Shown here in pieces: positions 1 through 8,495 of a DNA stretch of 64,000 nt. The first letter of the stretch is position 1. Every line of letters begins with the position of its first letter. A program made the position numbers and the translations under genes. Under the pieces are notes generated by a model that was not told the origin of the DNA, searched no databases, and saw nothing but the letters and a program-made list of their open reading frames with translations. Source of the stretch: an uncultured Allomuricauda sp. (GTDB taxonomy: Bacteria > Bacteroidota > Bacteroidia > Flavobacteriales > Flavobacteriaceae); assembly GCF_947495325.1 (NCBI RefSeq), contig NZ_CANLYK010000002.1, positions 620,001 through 684,000 on the forward strand. Direction: 5' to 3'.

Positions 1-196
1 TTGGATTAAAATCCATAAAATATGATGGGTCATACACTTGCATTGATATCAAATCTGAGGTGGCCCTGTTCTTAATTTCATGCACTCTGGGCATAAGACT
101 GCCCCAAAGCTCGCCGGTTCGGTCAACCATTAAACTCATGTTAAGAGATACCCCAATTAGTTTTTTTGGATGCAATAATTTTATGGCTGGTTGCAT
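1..196 (-). CDS. GyrI-like small-molecule-binding domain protein (partial)
   Basis: An open frame starts with ATG at 196 on the minus strand and runs off the left edge without a stop, giving 65 residues. The residues TGELWGSLMPRVHEI followed by a YDPSYFMDFNP stretch resemble the start of stand-alone GyrI-like/AraC effector-binding domain proteins common in flavobacteria. These domains bind small ligands. Only the N-terminal third is present, so no ligand residues can be judged. It lies just downstream of pheS, 9 bases from the pheS stop, in the same orientation. Confidence 0.6.
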   Translation of the reverse strand, partial: MQPAIKLLHPKKLIGVSLNMSLMVDRTGELWGSLMPRVHEIKNRATSDLISMQVYDPSYFMDFNP

Positions 197-205
197 ATAC
201 TTCTG

Positions 206-1225
206 CTAAAGAGCACCTTTGAATTGGTCTAAAAAGCGAATGTCGTTCTCGCTCAATAGCCGTATGTCTGAGATTTGATGTAGCAAAAGTGCAATACGAT
301 CAATACCCATACCAAAAGCAAAACCTGAATAGACCTCTGGGTCTATATCACAATTTTGTAGAACATTGGGATCAACCATACCACATCCCATAATTTCGAG
401 CCAGCCTGTGCCTTTTGTCATGCGATAATCTGTCTCGGTTTCAAGGCCCCAATATACATCCACCTCGGCACTTGGCTCCGTAAATGGGAAATAGGAGGGG
501 CGCAATCTAATCTTTGACTTTCCAAACATTTCAGAAGTAAAATATTGCAATGTTTGTTTCAAATCTGCAAAGGAGACATCCTTATCAACATATAAACCTT
601 CTACTTGATGAAAAAAGCAATGGGATCTTGCCGAAATGGCTTCATTTCGATAAACTCTTCCTGGCGAAATGGTACGAATGGGGGGGTTCTTACCTTCCAT
701 ATACCGCACTTGTACAGAAGAAGTATGGGTGCGCAACAAGATATCTGGATCTGTTTGAACAAAGAATGTATCCTGCATATCTCGGGCAGGATGATATTCT
801 GGTAAGTTCAAAGCTGTAAAATTGTGCCAATCATCTTCAATTTCCGGGCCTTCTGAAACATTAAATCCAATCCTGGAAAAAATATCAATAATTTTATTCT
901 TTACTATAGAAATGGGATGTCTGGCCCCTATTTCAATAGGTTCACCGGGTCTGGTTAAATCACCATACTGCCCTTTGGTGTCTGTAGTATTTTCAAGAGC
1001 TTGTTTTAAGACAGTTACTTTGTTCGTGGCCTTAGTTTTCAATTGATTGACCACCTGACCAAATTCTTTTTTTTGATGATTGGGAACATTTTTAAACGCT
1101 CCGAAGAAGTCATTCAAAAGACCTTTCTTTCCTAAATATTTTATTCGGAAAGTTTCTATTTCATCTTTAGAGGTCGAAACGAACTGCTCTACCTCTTTAA
1201 TATGCTCTTTTATGGTTTCAATCAT
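206..1225 (-). CDS. pheS: Phenylalanine-tRNA ligase alpha subunit
   Basis: Catalytic alpha subunit of the cytoplasmic (alpha-beta)2 PheRS, which charges tRNA-Phe. The N-terminal coiled coil (about residues 1-85) is followed by the class II core: GRVYRNEAISARSHCFFHQ fits motif 2 and GFAFGMGIDRIALL fits motif 3 near the C terminus. The length of about 339 residues is normal. I chose ATG 1225 over an in-frame GTG at 1237, because MIETIKEHIKEVE looks like the native N terminus and the GTG lies inside a palindrome. The beta subunit gene pheT is not in the window, as is common in Bacteroidota. Confidence 0.96.
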   Translation of the reverse strand: MIETIKEHIKEVEQFVSTSKDEIETFRIKYLGKKGLLNDFFGAFKNVPNHQKKEFGQVVNQLKTKATNKVTVLKQALENTTDTKGQYGDLTRPGEPIEIGARHPISIVKNKIIDIFSRIGFNVSEGPEIEDDWHNFTALNLPEYHPARDMQDTFFVQTDPDILLRTHTSSVQVRYMEGKNPPIRTISPGRVYRNEAISARSHCFFHQVEGLYVDKDVSFADLKQTLQYFTSEMFGKSKIRLRPSYFPFTEPSAEVDVYWGLETETDYRMTKGTGWLEIMGCGMVDPNVLQNCDIDPEVYSGFAFGMGIDRIALLLHQISDIRLLSENDIRFLDQFKGAL

Positions 1226-1227
1226 AG

Positions 1228-1255
1228 TTGTTGGCACAATTTATTGTGCCAACAA
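1228..1255. promoter_or_regulatory. pheS: Perfect 13-bp inverted repeat at the pheS start (operator or leader hairpin)
   Basis: TTGTTGGCACAAT (1228-1240) and ATTGTGCCAACAA (1243-1255) are perfect reverse complements with a 2-base spacer. The element ends two bases before the pheS ATG. On the minus strand it begins inside a TAAATTTG box. No T-run follows, so a terminator is unlikely. It could be a repressor operator over the transcription start or a leader hairpin that controls translation. Confidence 0.7.
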
Positions 1256-1260
1256 ATTTA
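1253..1260 (-). promoter_or_regulatory. pheS: Putative pheS -7 promoter box (TAAATTTG)
   Basis: Read on the minus strand, TAAATTTG matches the Bacteroidota -7 consensus TAnnTTTG. It would start pheS transcription inside the adjacent palindrome, giving a leader of roughly 20-25 bases. No TTG sits at the ideal 19-base distance; the nearest is at 1285-1287, a 24-base spacing. Confidence 0.45.
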
Positions 1261-1316
1261 GTGATTTGTCCTTGAATATACAGGCAATCATGAGGTGAAC
1301 ACCTACTGTTGCACAT

Positions 1317-3179
1317 TTAATTAGAGAATTCATCTTTTATGTTAAGTTCTACCCAAGCCATGCAACTTTTAAAATCATCAAAAATATGTTCTGTTGGAAT
1401 CAAGTCTGGGATAATGTCAATTCGCTCCATCATGTATTTGGGTTGATCCAGAATGTCTACAAGTAAAACATGGACATCCCTGTTTTTTAAATCTTGAAGA
1501 ACATCTTCCATGGCGTATAGTCCTGATTGATCCATATACTGCATCCGTCCCAACCTAATTATGACAGCTGATGCCGTATCGGGAATTTGATTGGCAAGCT
1601 GCTGAAATTCGCTGGTTGAACCAAAGAACAAAGGCCCTTTGACATGCTTTATAAAAACTTCCTGTGCCAGATTGTTTGGGAAGTCTTTTTCATCAGCCCA
1701 TGCCTTTTCTTGTGTTAATGGTTTCACATCTGACCGTTTTGCAGTTAGATCACCCATTTTTTTCATAAACATCAACGATGCAAAGACCAATCCAATACCC
1801 ACGGCATATACCAAGTTCCATATGGAGGAAAGTACCATTACGGATAGCATGATAATAACTTCGGAACTTAATTTAACTGGTCCTAGCTTTATATCTTTTG
1901 GAAGATAGGGAATGGCTTTTAATCCTTTGTAATCCATTACACCGATTCCCACGGTTACCAATATCCCAGCCAAGACTGCTGCTGGAATTTGGGATGCCAC
2001 AGGACCAAGGGCCAATAGAATAATCAATAACAGAATTCCTGCAATCATACCGGATAGTCTGGTTTTACCACCAGAATTAATGTTTACCACTGTTCGAATT
2101 GTGGCTCCCGCCCCGGGAATACCCCCAAAAAGAGCTGCTACACTATTACCAATACCTTGACCAACCAATTCTTTATTTGGCTTGTGTTTGGTTTGGGTCA
2201 TATTATCCGCAACTACTGATGTTAGCAGGGAATCAATGGCGCCAAGAAGAGATAACGTGAGTGCGGTAAAAATATATGGTGCAATGGAGTCAATTTTAAA
2301 CTGTGTAAAAATTTCCAAATTGGGGATGGGCAATCCACTGGGGATTTCCTCAATTGGACGGTAATTGATTCCAAATCCGTATGACACTCCTGAAACCAAA
2401 ATTAAAGCAACCAAGGTACTTGGGACAGCCGTTGTAATTCGTTTAAAACCATAGATGATAAAAATAGTGGCCAATGCCAATGTCAATTCCAGCCAATTAA
2501 TCTTTTTTAGCGCTCTTGGTAATACTTTGAAGGTCCCAACCACCCCGGAGGCATCTTTTGAAGCCAAAGTTTTGGCTTCTTTTTGCATATCTGCTGGTGT
2601 AATTTGTTCGGCTCTTTTTATGGTTTCTTCAAAATCTTCAAGAACCAAAATTCCTTCTCCAGCTTCTTCCCTAAGAATATTTTCTAATATCTCTTCTTCG
2701 GCATCTGCCATAAATCGACTTACATACTCTTCATCCTCTTTAGGATAATAACCTATGGCAGGAAGAATTTGGGTTACTAGAATGATAACACCAATGGCTG
2801 TCATAAACCCTGAAACCACCGGATAGGGAATATATTTTATGTATTTGCCCAGCCCCAACAGCCCAAGTCCTATCTGCATAATACCGGCCAAAAGAAATAT
2901 GGTAAGAATTGCAGGGAGTGCTTTTTCTATATCGCCATCATTTACAGCAACAATACCGGCAATAACAACCATACTTACGGCGGTCATTGGAGCTGTAGGG
3001 CCAGATATTTGAGTATTTGTCCCTCCAAAAAGTGCAGCAAAAAAACTAATGAAGATTGCCCCATACAATCCTGCACTGGGACCAAGACCGGAACTTACAC
3101 CAAATGCCAGTGCCAGTGGCAAGGCTACTATACCAGCAGTAATGCCACCAAATAAATCTCCTCTAAAATGTTTAAACAT
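1317..3179 (-). CDS. SulP family inorganic anion transporter with STAS domain
   Basis: Inner-membrane SLC26/SulP transporter of 620 residues. The hydrophobic core starts at once (GGITAGIVALPLALAFG, residues 11-27) and the C terminus carries a STAS domain (about 495-600, with VIIRLGRMQYMDQSGLYAME). The family moves sulfate, bicarbonate or other anions; the nearby carbonic anhydrase favours bicarbonate here, by inference. Residues 145-228 form an acidic, helix-rich hydrophilic insertion between membrane segments that the other two SulP proteins in the window lack at that length. The gene follows the carbonic anhydrase by 112 bases and a terminator, so it is probably transcribed separately. Confidence 0.92.
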   Translation of the reverse strand: MFKHFRGDLFGGITAGIVALPLALAFGVSSGLGPSAGLYGAIFISFFAALFGGTNTQISGPTAPMTAVSMVVIAGIVAVNDGDIEKALPAILTIFLLAGIMQIGLGLLGLGKYIKYIPYPVVSGFMTAIGVIILVTQILPAIGYYPKEDEEYVSRFMADAEEEILENILREEAGEGILVLEDFEETIKRAEQITPADMQKEAKTLASKDASGVVGTFKVLPRALKKINWLELTLALATIFIIYGFKRITTAVPSTLVALILVSGVSYGFGINYRPIEEIPSGLPIPNLEIFTQFKIDSIAPYIFTALTLSLLGAIDSLLTSVVADNMTQTKHKPNKELVGQGIGNSVAALFGGIPGAGATIRTVVNINSGGKTRLSGMIAGILLLIILLALGPVASQIPAAVLAGILVTVGIGVMDYKGLKAIPYLPKDIKLGPVKLSSEVIIMLSVMVLSSIWNLVYAVGIGLVFASLMFMKKMGDLTAKRSDVKPLTQEKAWADEKDFPNNLAQEVFIKHVKGPLFFGSTSEFQQLANQIPDTASAVIIRLGRMQYMDQSGLYAMEDVLQDLKNRDVHVLLVDILDQPKYMMERIDIIPDLIPTEHIFDDFKSCMAWVELNIKDEFSN

Positions 3180-3233
3180 TACTGATCAACTATTATAGTA
3201 GTATTGCTGTCAAGATAGCAATTTTGTGAAACT

Positions 3234-3270
3234 AAAAAAGGCCAATGAAATGTTAAACATAGGCCTTTTA
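3234..3270 (-). terminator. Intrinsic terminator downstream of the carbonic anhydrase gene
   Basis: AAAAGGCC (3236-3243) pairs with GGCCTTTT (3262-3269), and ATGTT/AACAT can form an inner hairpin. On the minus strand the stem is followed by a run of T. It separates the SulP/carbonic anhydrase unit from the next SulP gene. Confidence 0.7.
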
Positions 3271-3291
3271 AAATTATAATTGATAAGTGTT

Positions 3292-3918
3292 TTACATATA
3301 ACTGACCTTTCCATTAGAAATATCATACATGCCTCCAACAATAAGTATTTCTCCATTGTCTTCCATCTCTTTTAGAACAGGACTTTGGGTTCTAATGTTA
3401 TCAATGGTCATCCGCACATTTTTTTCCGCAACAGCGTTGACAAAATCAATATTTTTAGATGTGCGTTCAGCAGCATCGGCAGGTTCTGAAACAGCTTTCA
3501 CGGCAGGTCTTATTTTGCTAAGAAGCTCCGTTAAGTTTCCCATTTTGGCATCGTCGCAGGCTCCTTTTACAGCACCGCAACTTGTATGTCCCAACACCAC
3601 TATTATTTTGGTGCCAGCCAATTTACAGGCAAATTCCATACTTCCAAGAATATCTTCATTGACAATATTACCAGCTACACGAGCACTAAAAATATCACCA
3701 ACTCCTTGATCAAAGATGAGTTCTGCGGAGACACGGGAGTCTATGCAGCCCAAAATAGTTGCAAAAGGATACTGTCCTGTTGTTGTTTCAGCAACTTGGG
3801 TCAAGAGGTTTCTATCCGTTTGATTTTGATCCACAAAACGTTTGTTGCCTTCTTTTAAAAGTTCCCATGCCGTATTGGGATTTAAAGCTGCTTGTGTTTC
3901 TTTAGTCTGTGTTATCAT
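3292..3918 (-). CDS. Beta-class carbonic anhydrase
   Basis: Zinc enzyme that interconverts CO2 and bicarbonate, 208 residues, probably cytoplasmic because no signal peptide is visible. The ligand set is complete: GCIDSR gives C58 and the D60-R62 dyad, and GHTSCGA gives H111 and C114. The start ATG overlaps the end of the upstream SulP gene by 17 bases, which implies co-translation with that transporter. Together they look like a bicarbonate uptake and hydration module. A terminator follows the stop. Confidence 0.95.
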   Translation of the reverse strand: MITQTKETQAALNPNTAWELLKEGNKRFVDQNQTDRNLLTQVAETTTGQYPFATILGCIDSRVSAELIFDQGVGDIFSARVAGNIVNEDILGSMEFACKLAGTKIIVVLGHTSCGAVKGACDDAKMGNLTELLSKIRPAVKAVSEPADAAERTSKNIDFVNAVAEKNVRMTIDNIRTQSPVLKEMEDNGEILIVGGMYDISNGKVSYM

Positions 3919-5509
3919 GTGCTAGATTTTTATGTCGATTAATATCTAATTTGAAAAATTTAATATAACTCTCTGGATTTTCAACCACACCTCTTTCGGA
4001 AACAAGCTTTATCCCAATATTTTTATTTCTTGCTTTTTCAGAGAAATCTTCAAGGATTTCAATGATGTCGTTATCTAAAAATCGCGTCTTCCTAACATCC
4101 AATTCAAGATATGAATTTTCAGGAAGACTGTCTAATTCCTTAAGAATTGCTCCTTTATTAAAGAAGGTTACTTCTTCGGCGAAGGTCATTTTTATTTTAT
4201 GAGCCCCGTTGCTTTTATCTTCAATATGCAGGAAATGCGAATTTTGATAACTTTTTATCAAGATTACAACAATACCAACTGCAAGTCCCATACCTATTCC
4301 AATAAGCAAATCGGTAAATACAATTCCCAATACGGTAACCACAAAAGGGACAAATTGTTTCCAACCCAAATTGTACATTTTTTTAAATAATCCTGGTTTG
4401 GCCAATTTATATCCTACTATAAAAAGGATTGCTGCCAGGACGGATAGAGGAATCATGTTGAGTAGTTTGGGAATCAGCATAACTGAAATCAACAGAAAAA
4501 AGCCATGAATAATTGCAGAAGCTTTTGTTCTTCCGCCAGATTGAATATTTGCAGAACTGCGCACAATAACTTGAGTAACAGGCAAACCACCTAACATTCC
4601 AGAAATACTATTGCCAATACCTTGTGCCAAAAGTTCCTTATTTGTAGGAGTAGTTCTTTTATGGGGATCCAACTTATCAGTAGCTTCAACACAAAGAAGG
4701 GTTTCCAAACTGGCAACTAAAGCAATCGTAAAGGCGGTAATCCAAATTTCTGGATTCCCAATCACGGCGAAGTTCGGAAAACTTAAAAGCGTTCCAAAAG
4801 ACTGAATGCTATCAGGAATAGGGACGCTTACCAGATGATCACTGGAAATGGAAAGTGATGCGTTGTCTTTTGTGAAAATATAGTACAGTATTCCAACAAC
4901 AACTGCAACCAAAGGACCTTGTACCAATTGAAATATTTTTGATTTCTTACTTAGCACCTTATCCCATAAAATAAGGATGAACAGAGCAGCAACGGCTACA
5001 AGGGTTGCACCAAGGCTTATAAAATTAAAGGTATTTATGATTTCACTAAATGTATTTTCGCCATCGACTTGAAGGAATGAGAAATCCCCTTCTGGATCGG
5101 CATCATAGCCAAAAAAGTGGGGAATCTGTTTTAGGATTATAATTATCCCAATACCTGTCAACATTCCTTTAATAACGGATGACGGAAAATAATAGGCTAT
5201 CACCCCGGCCTTTAAAATACTGAAGATGATTTGTATTAATCCACCAAGAACTACGGCTACCAAAAAATTTTCAAAGCCTCCCAAAGTGCCAATAGCGGTA
5301 AGAACAATAGCTGCAAGGCCCGCAGCCGGACCACTTACACCTATTTGGGAGCCACTAAGCGCTCCAACAATAATACCTCCAACAATTCCTGCAATTAAGC
5401 CAGAAAACAAAGGAGCTCCACTCGCAAGTGCAATTCCCAAACAGAGTGGCAGCGCCACAAAGAAAACCACAATACTTGCAGGCAAGTCATTTTTTATATA
5501 CTTGAACAT
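3902..5509 (-). CDS. SulP family anion (probable bicarbonate) transporter
   Basis: Inner-membrane transporter of 535 residues with a SulP core beginning DLPASIVVFFVALPLCLGIALASG and a C-terminal STAS-like tail (about 440-525, ELDVRKTRFLDNDIIEILEDF). Its last codons overlap the carbonic anhydrase start by 17 bases. SulP-carbonic anhydrase linkage is known in many bacteria and points to bicarbonate as the substrate, though sulfate cannot be excluded from sequence alone. An inverted repeat lies just upstream of the start. Confidence 0.92.
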   Translation of the reverse strand: MFKYIKNDLPASIVVFFVALPLCLGIALASGAPLFSGLIAGIVGGIIVGALSGSQIGVSGPAAGLAAIVLTAIGTLGGFENFLVAVVLGGLIQIIFSILKAGVIAYYFPSSVIKGMLTGIGIIIILKQIPHFFGYDADPEGDFSFLQVDGENTFSEIINTFNFISLGATLVAVAALFILILWDKVLSKKSKIFQLVQGPLVAVVVGILYYIFTKDNASLSISSDHLVSVPIPDSIQSFGTLLSFPNFAVIGNPEIWITAFTIALVASLETLLCVEATDKLDPHKRTTPTNKELLAQGIGNSISGMLGGLPVTQVIVRSSANIQSGGRTKASAIIHGFFLLISVMLIPKLLNMIPLSVLAAILFIVGYKLAKPGLFKKMYNLGWKQFVPFVVTVLGIVFTDLLIGIGMGLAVGIVVILIKSYQNSHFLHIEDKSNGAHKIKMTFAEEVTFFNKGAILKELDSLPENSYLELDVRKTRFLDNDIIEILEDFSEKARNKNIGIKLVSERGVVENPESYIKFFKLDINRHKNLAHDNTD

Positions 5510-5523
5510 AAAAATAAGATTTA

Positions 5524-5552
5524 GCCTTCAAAGGATAAATTTTGTTGAAGGC
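5524..5552. promoter_or_regulatory. 8-bp inverted repeat upstream of the SulP/carbonic anhydrase operon
   Basis: GCCTTCAA (5524-5531) and TTGAAGGC (5545-5552) are perfect reverse complements separated by 13 AT-rich bases, 14 bases upstream of the SulP ATG. The spacing fits a dimeric repressor site or a leader hairpin. No regulator gene is adjacent. Confidence 0.4.
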
Positions 5553-5585
5553 AGTTGAAAATTAATTAAACTTAAGATATTGAAG

Positions 5586-5894
5586 TTACGCTAATTTGCG
5601 AGGAGGGGGGAGAAGAATTTCAGCTTTAAAATCTGAACTGAAATTTATATAGATAGCGTAATTTTGAGATTGATTTTGAAAGTAATCACAGTTTGATACT
5701 AGGGAATTAGTATGGAACATGTCTTTTTCATCAAACTTCTTTTCTGACTCCTTCTCTTTGCTTTTTTCTTCCTCACTATTATCCAAAAAAACAAACATAT
5801 CATAGTCCTTGTCCAATAGGGGCAAAACAGAAGGAGCCAATATGGAAAATATTAGCATTATTGCAATTAATGGAAAGGCTATGGTTTTTAACAC
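5586..5894 (-). CDS. Small hypothetical membrane or exported protein
   Basis: 102 residues from a GTG start; no in-frame ATG lies further upstream and the next Met is at residue 13. Residues 4-28 form one hydrophobic segment (signal anchor or uncleaved signal). A charged, lysine/glutamate-rich stretch (about 40-57) follows, then a tail ending LPPPRKLA. I do not recognise a domain. It lies between the SulP and bat operons in the same orientation. Similar short proteins of unknown function occur in flavobacteria; the coding call rests on length and the hydrophobic N terminus. Confidence 0.6.
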   Translation of the reverse strand: MLKTIAFPLIAIMLIFSILAPSVLPLLDKDYDMFVFLDNSEEEKSKEKESEKKFDEKDMFHTNSLVSNCDYFQNQSQNYAIYINFSSDFKAEILLPPPRKLA

Positions 5895-5952
5895 CTTGCT
5901 TGTTTTAAGGTAAAAATAATAGTAAAGCTATTAATTTTTTCTTAAATAAATT

Positions 5953-6717
5953 TTAAAAATCCTTTAACAGCTTAATATTTTCATCCAGTAACCATCCAGT
6001 TTGTCCATCTGTGAGCTTAATTTTTCTCCAATCATTTAGCTTATCAAGGACGTTCACTTTGGTTCCTTCATGCAGTGTAAATACAATTTCACTATTGTTA
6101 TTGGGCTCGGAGGTAATTTTAACTTCCTGACTATAAATAATGGCAGGATTATCATTTTTGAATTCCTGATATTGAAGATACGCAATTAAAATACTTAGAG
6201 CACCAAGAATGAGTGATAGTATGCTAGTTATGAATGCAATACGCTTCTGAGTGGCAAAACGCAAGAAGAAGTAGGACAAATATGCTAAAACAAACAAGAA
6301 GATGAGTGCGATTGCTATATATGACCATTGGTCAAAAGAGAGAAAATTTACAAAGTTGCTGTACAGTTGGGCAATTTCCGTTTTGGGCATTTCTTCAACC
6401 GCATCCAATCGCATGTTCTGGGCATAGGCCAGATTGTTTATTATTTCACTATCACTTGGCTTTAAAAGCAATGCTTTTTCATAATAATAGATGCTGGGAC
6501 CAATAGCATTTAACTTATAATGGCAATTTCCCAAGTTAAAATATAGTTCTGCCGAGTGCTCCCCATTTTTAAGGATTTGGTGATAATTTTCAATTGCTTT
6601 TGAATATTCTCCTTTGTTGTAATTTTCGGTTGCCCTTGAAAAAAGCGCACTATTCTGGGAAATTCCAGAGGCGAAAACAAACAAACAAATTAGAAAGGAT
6701 AATTTTTTTATGCTCAT
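5953..6717 (-). CDS. batE: BatE-like TPR/SH3 protein of the aerotolerance operon
   Basis: 254 residues: signal peptide (1-20), TPR repeats (about 25-110, NYNKGEYSKAIENYHQIL and ELYFNLGNCHYKLN), two membrane segments (about 133-185) and a C-terminal bacterial SH3 domain (about 190-250, ending GWLLDENIKLL). This layout is typical of BatE, the last gene of Bacteroidota bat operons, and suggests an envelope scaffold. The ATG overlaps the batD stop as ATGA. The biochemical role of Bat proteins is unsettled; they are linked to stress and oxygen tolerance. Confidence 0.88.
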   Translation of the reverse strand: MSIKKLSFLICLFVFASGISQNSALFSRATENYNKGEYSKAIENYHQILKNGEHSAELYFNLGNCHYKLNAIGPSIYYYEKALLLKPSDSEIINNLAYAQNMRLDAVEEMPKTEIAQLYSNFVNFLSFDQWSYIAIALIFLFVLAYLSYFFLRFATQKRIAFITSILSLILGALSILIAYLQYQEFKNDNPAIIYSQEVKITSEPNNNSEIVFTLHEGTKVNVLDKLNDWRKIKLTDGQTGWLLDENIKLLKDF

Positions 6718-8495
6718 AATTGCTTATCCAATTTAGAGATTACCTGGCTTGCTTTTTCATAATCATTTTGCATTTGCACATCCGAAAATGGGCTGTAGCG
6801 AGCCATTTCACAATTCTTAAGGAGTCCAATAAAACCAGTGCTATCATCTTCATTTACTCCTTTTTCAGCAAGAATAGACGTAATTTTTTCTTTGCTGAAT
6901 TCTGAGGTCTCAATCTTCAATTTTGCCTTTAGGTAATTGTGGAGTCCTTTTTCAAGCGCAACATAGAATGCCTCTTTATTGCCCAGTTCTTTTTTAGATG
7001 TTGAAAGGTATTTTTTGGCAAGCTTATTGGCCAATTTTATTTTATTACCGACCACATCACTTGCAATTGCCTCTCTTTTCTTAAATGAGAATACGGCAAT
7101 TGGTATCAGTAACAAGGGAGCAAACAAAAAGAGATAAAATTTAGTGGAGCCAAAGAAATAATTGGTTCCTATTTTGTTGAGGTTAGGGGTCAATTTAATA
7201 AAATGGAACTGCTTTCCAGTGGGTACAACAAATTGTTTATTACTTGATGAATTGGCAATACTGGACGAAGATGAATTTACAGGCCCTTCCAATACTTCAA
7301 TATTGATTTCTTCAGAATTAAGGGTGACGTATCTTGAGGTCTTTGGATTGAAATAACTAAAGGAAATGCCGGGTATTGGATATTTACCCCTAAACGAAGG
7401 AACAATGGTATAATTATTAGCTACTTTGCCTTCCATTCCAGAACTGCTTGTTCGCACACTTTCATCAAATTCTGGTTCGTAAACTTCCAAAGCACTTGGA
7501 AGTTCCGGTTCTGGCAATTGAAAAAGTTTTAGGTTTCCTTTTCCAGATACTTCCACTTTAGCTTGAAGTGATTCCGATGCATTCAATTGGGTTTTGCTAG
7601 CGGTGACAGAAAATTTAAAATCACCTACCGCTCCACCAAAATTTACTGGCTTGCCTGCTTCAGGCAAAGCTTTTACATTCAATGTTCGTTTACCCGCTGA
7701 AACCGTCTTGCTTGTTTGTGTATATATGCGACCTCCAAAAAAGTCTCTTCTATTGGTTGGGACATCAACAAATACTTCTAAGGAAAGCGGTTCAATTTCT
7801 AAATTACCTGATCTCTGTGGATATAACACAACTCTTTTTAGGATAACATAGCGATAGGGTTTGCCTTGGTACGTGCCATTTTGGGCAGAATGTTTTGTTA
7901 CTGGAATATCTTGACTCCAAAAATTGTTGTATTTGGGATTGTCCAATGGGCGATAATTGGTAACACTGATATTTGGGCTTACATACAGTTTATAAACTAC
8001 ACTTACCGCTTCATTGAGATATGGACTGCCCTTTGAAACTTCGGCTACAAGGTGGAGATTCTCGTCTGCAACATCATCCACGGTTTTTTGATCACTGGGT
8101 TTATCAACAGCGGCAGTCACTTCAACCGTCTTGGGCAATGTTTTATAGGTCTCACCACTTATTTCAATAGTTGCTTGGTTTATGGTAAACTTTCCTCTTG
8201 CCGTAGGAACCAAGATATAGGAATAGGATTTGGAAAAACTTCGTTTACCATTAATCCAAGAAGAACTTATGGATTGTGAAGGCCCCATAACCACTTTGAA
8301 ACCTTCAAAAGATGGAGCACTAAAATTATCTCCATCCTTATTCATTGCAAACTCTACCCTAAGACGTTCATTTATGCCAAGTTTTTCCTTACTAAGTTTC
8401 ATCTCAAAAGTAACCTCTCCTTCTTGGGCATAGATGGAAAGCCCCATAAAAAGGAATATGTATAAAGCCACTAAAATGCTTTTTGATTTAAACAT
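6714..8495 (-). CDS. batD: BatD protein (oxygen tolerance family)
   Basis: About 593 residues with a signal peptide, a long beta-rich exported region with repeated immunoglobulin-like modules (VTFEMKLSKEKLGINERLRVEF near the start and KFSVTASKTQLNASESLQ in mid-protein), one membrane helix near residue 450 (FYLFLFAPLLLIPIAVFSF) and a cytoplasmic helical tail. This is the BatD layout. The ATG at 8495 overlaps the batC stop as TAATG, so an in-frame TTG two codons upstream is unlikely to be used. It sits between batC and batE and probably works with the von Willebrand proteins in the membrane. Confidence 0.92.
   Translation of the reverse strand: MFKSKSILVALYIFLFMGLSIYAQEGEVTFEMKLSKEKLGINERLRVEFAMNKDGDNFSAPSFEGFKVVMGPSQSISSSWINGKRSFSKSYSYILVPTARGKFTINQATIEISGETYKTLPKTVEVTAAVDKPSDQKTVDDVADENLHLVAEVSKGSPYLNEAVSVVYKLYVSPNISVTNYRPLDNPKYNNFWSQDIPVTKHSAQNGTYQGKPYRYVILKRVVLYPQRSGNLEIEPLSLEVFVDVPTNRRDFFGGRIYTQTSKTVSAGKRTLNVKALPEAGKPVNFGGAVGDFKFSVTASKTQLNASESLQAKVEVSGKGNLKLFQLPEPELPSALEVYEPEFDESVRTSSSGMEGKVANNYTIVPSFRGKYPIPGISFSYFNPKTSRYVTLNSEEINIEVLEGPVNSSSSSIANSSSNKQFVVPTGKQFHFIKLTPNLNKIGTNYFFGSTKFYLFLFAPLLLIPIAVFSFKKREAIASDVVGNKIKLANKLAKKYLSTSKKELGNKEAFYVALEKGLHNYLKAKLKIETSEFSKEKITSILAEKGVNEDDSTGFIGLLKNCEMARYSPFSDVQMQNDYEKASQVISKLDKQL

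Noticed and set aside
1290..1305. Short palindrome AGGTG-AA-CACCT
   Set aside because: Five-base arms occur by chance; it is not at a plausible promoter position compared with the much stronger repeat at 1228-1255.
3292..5509. Sulfate assimilation operon
   Set aside because: No cys genes are present; the carbonic anhydrase overlap points to bicarbonate instead.
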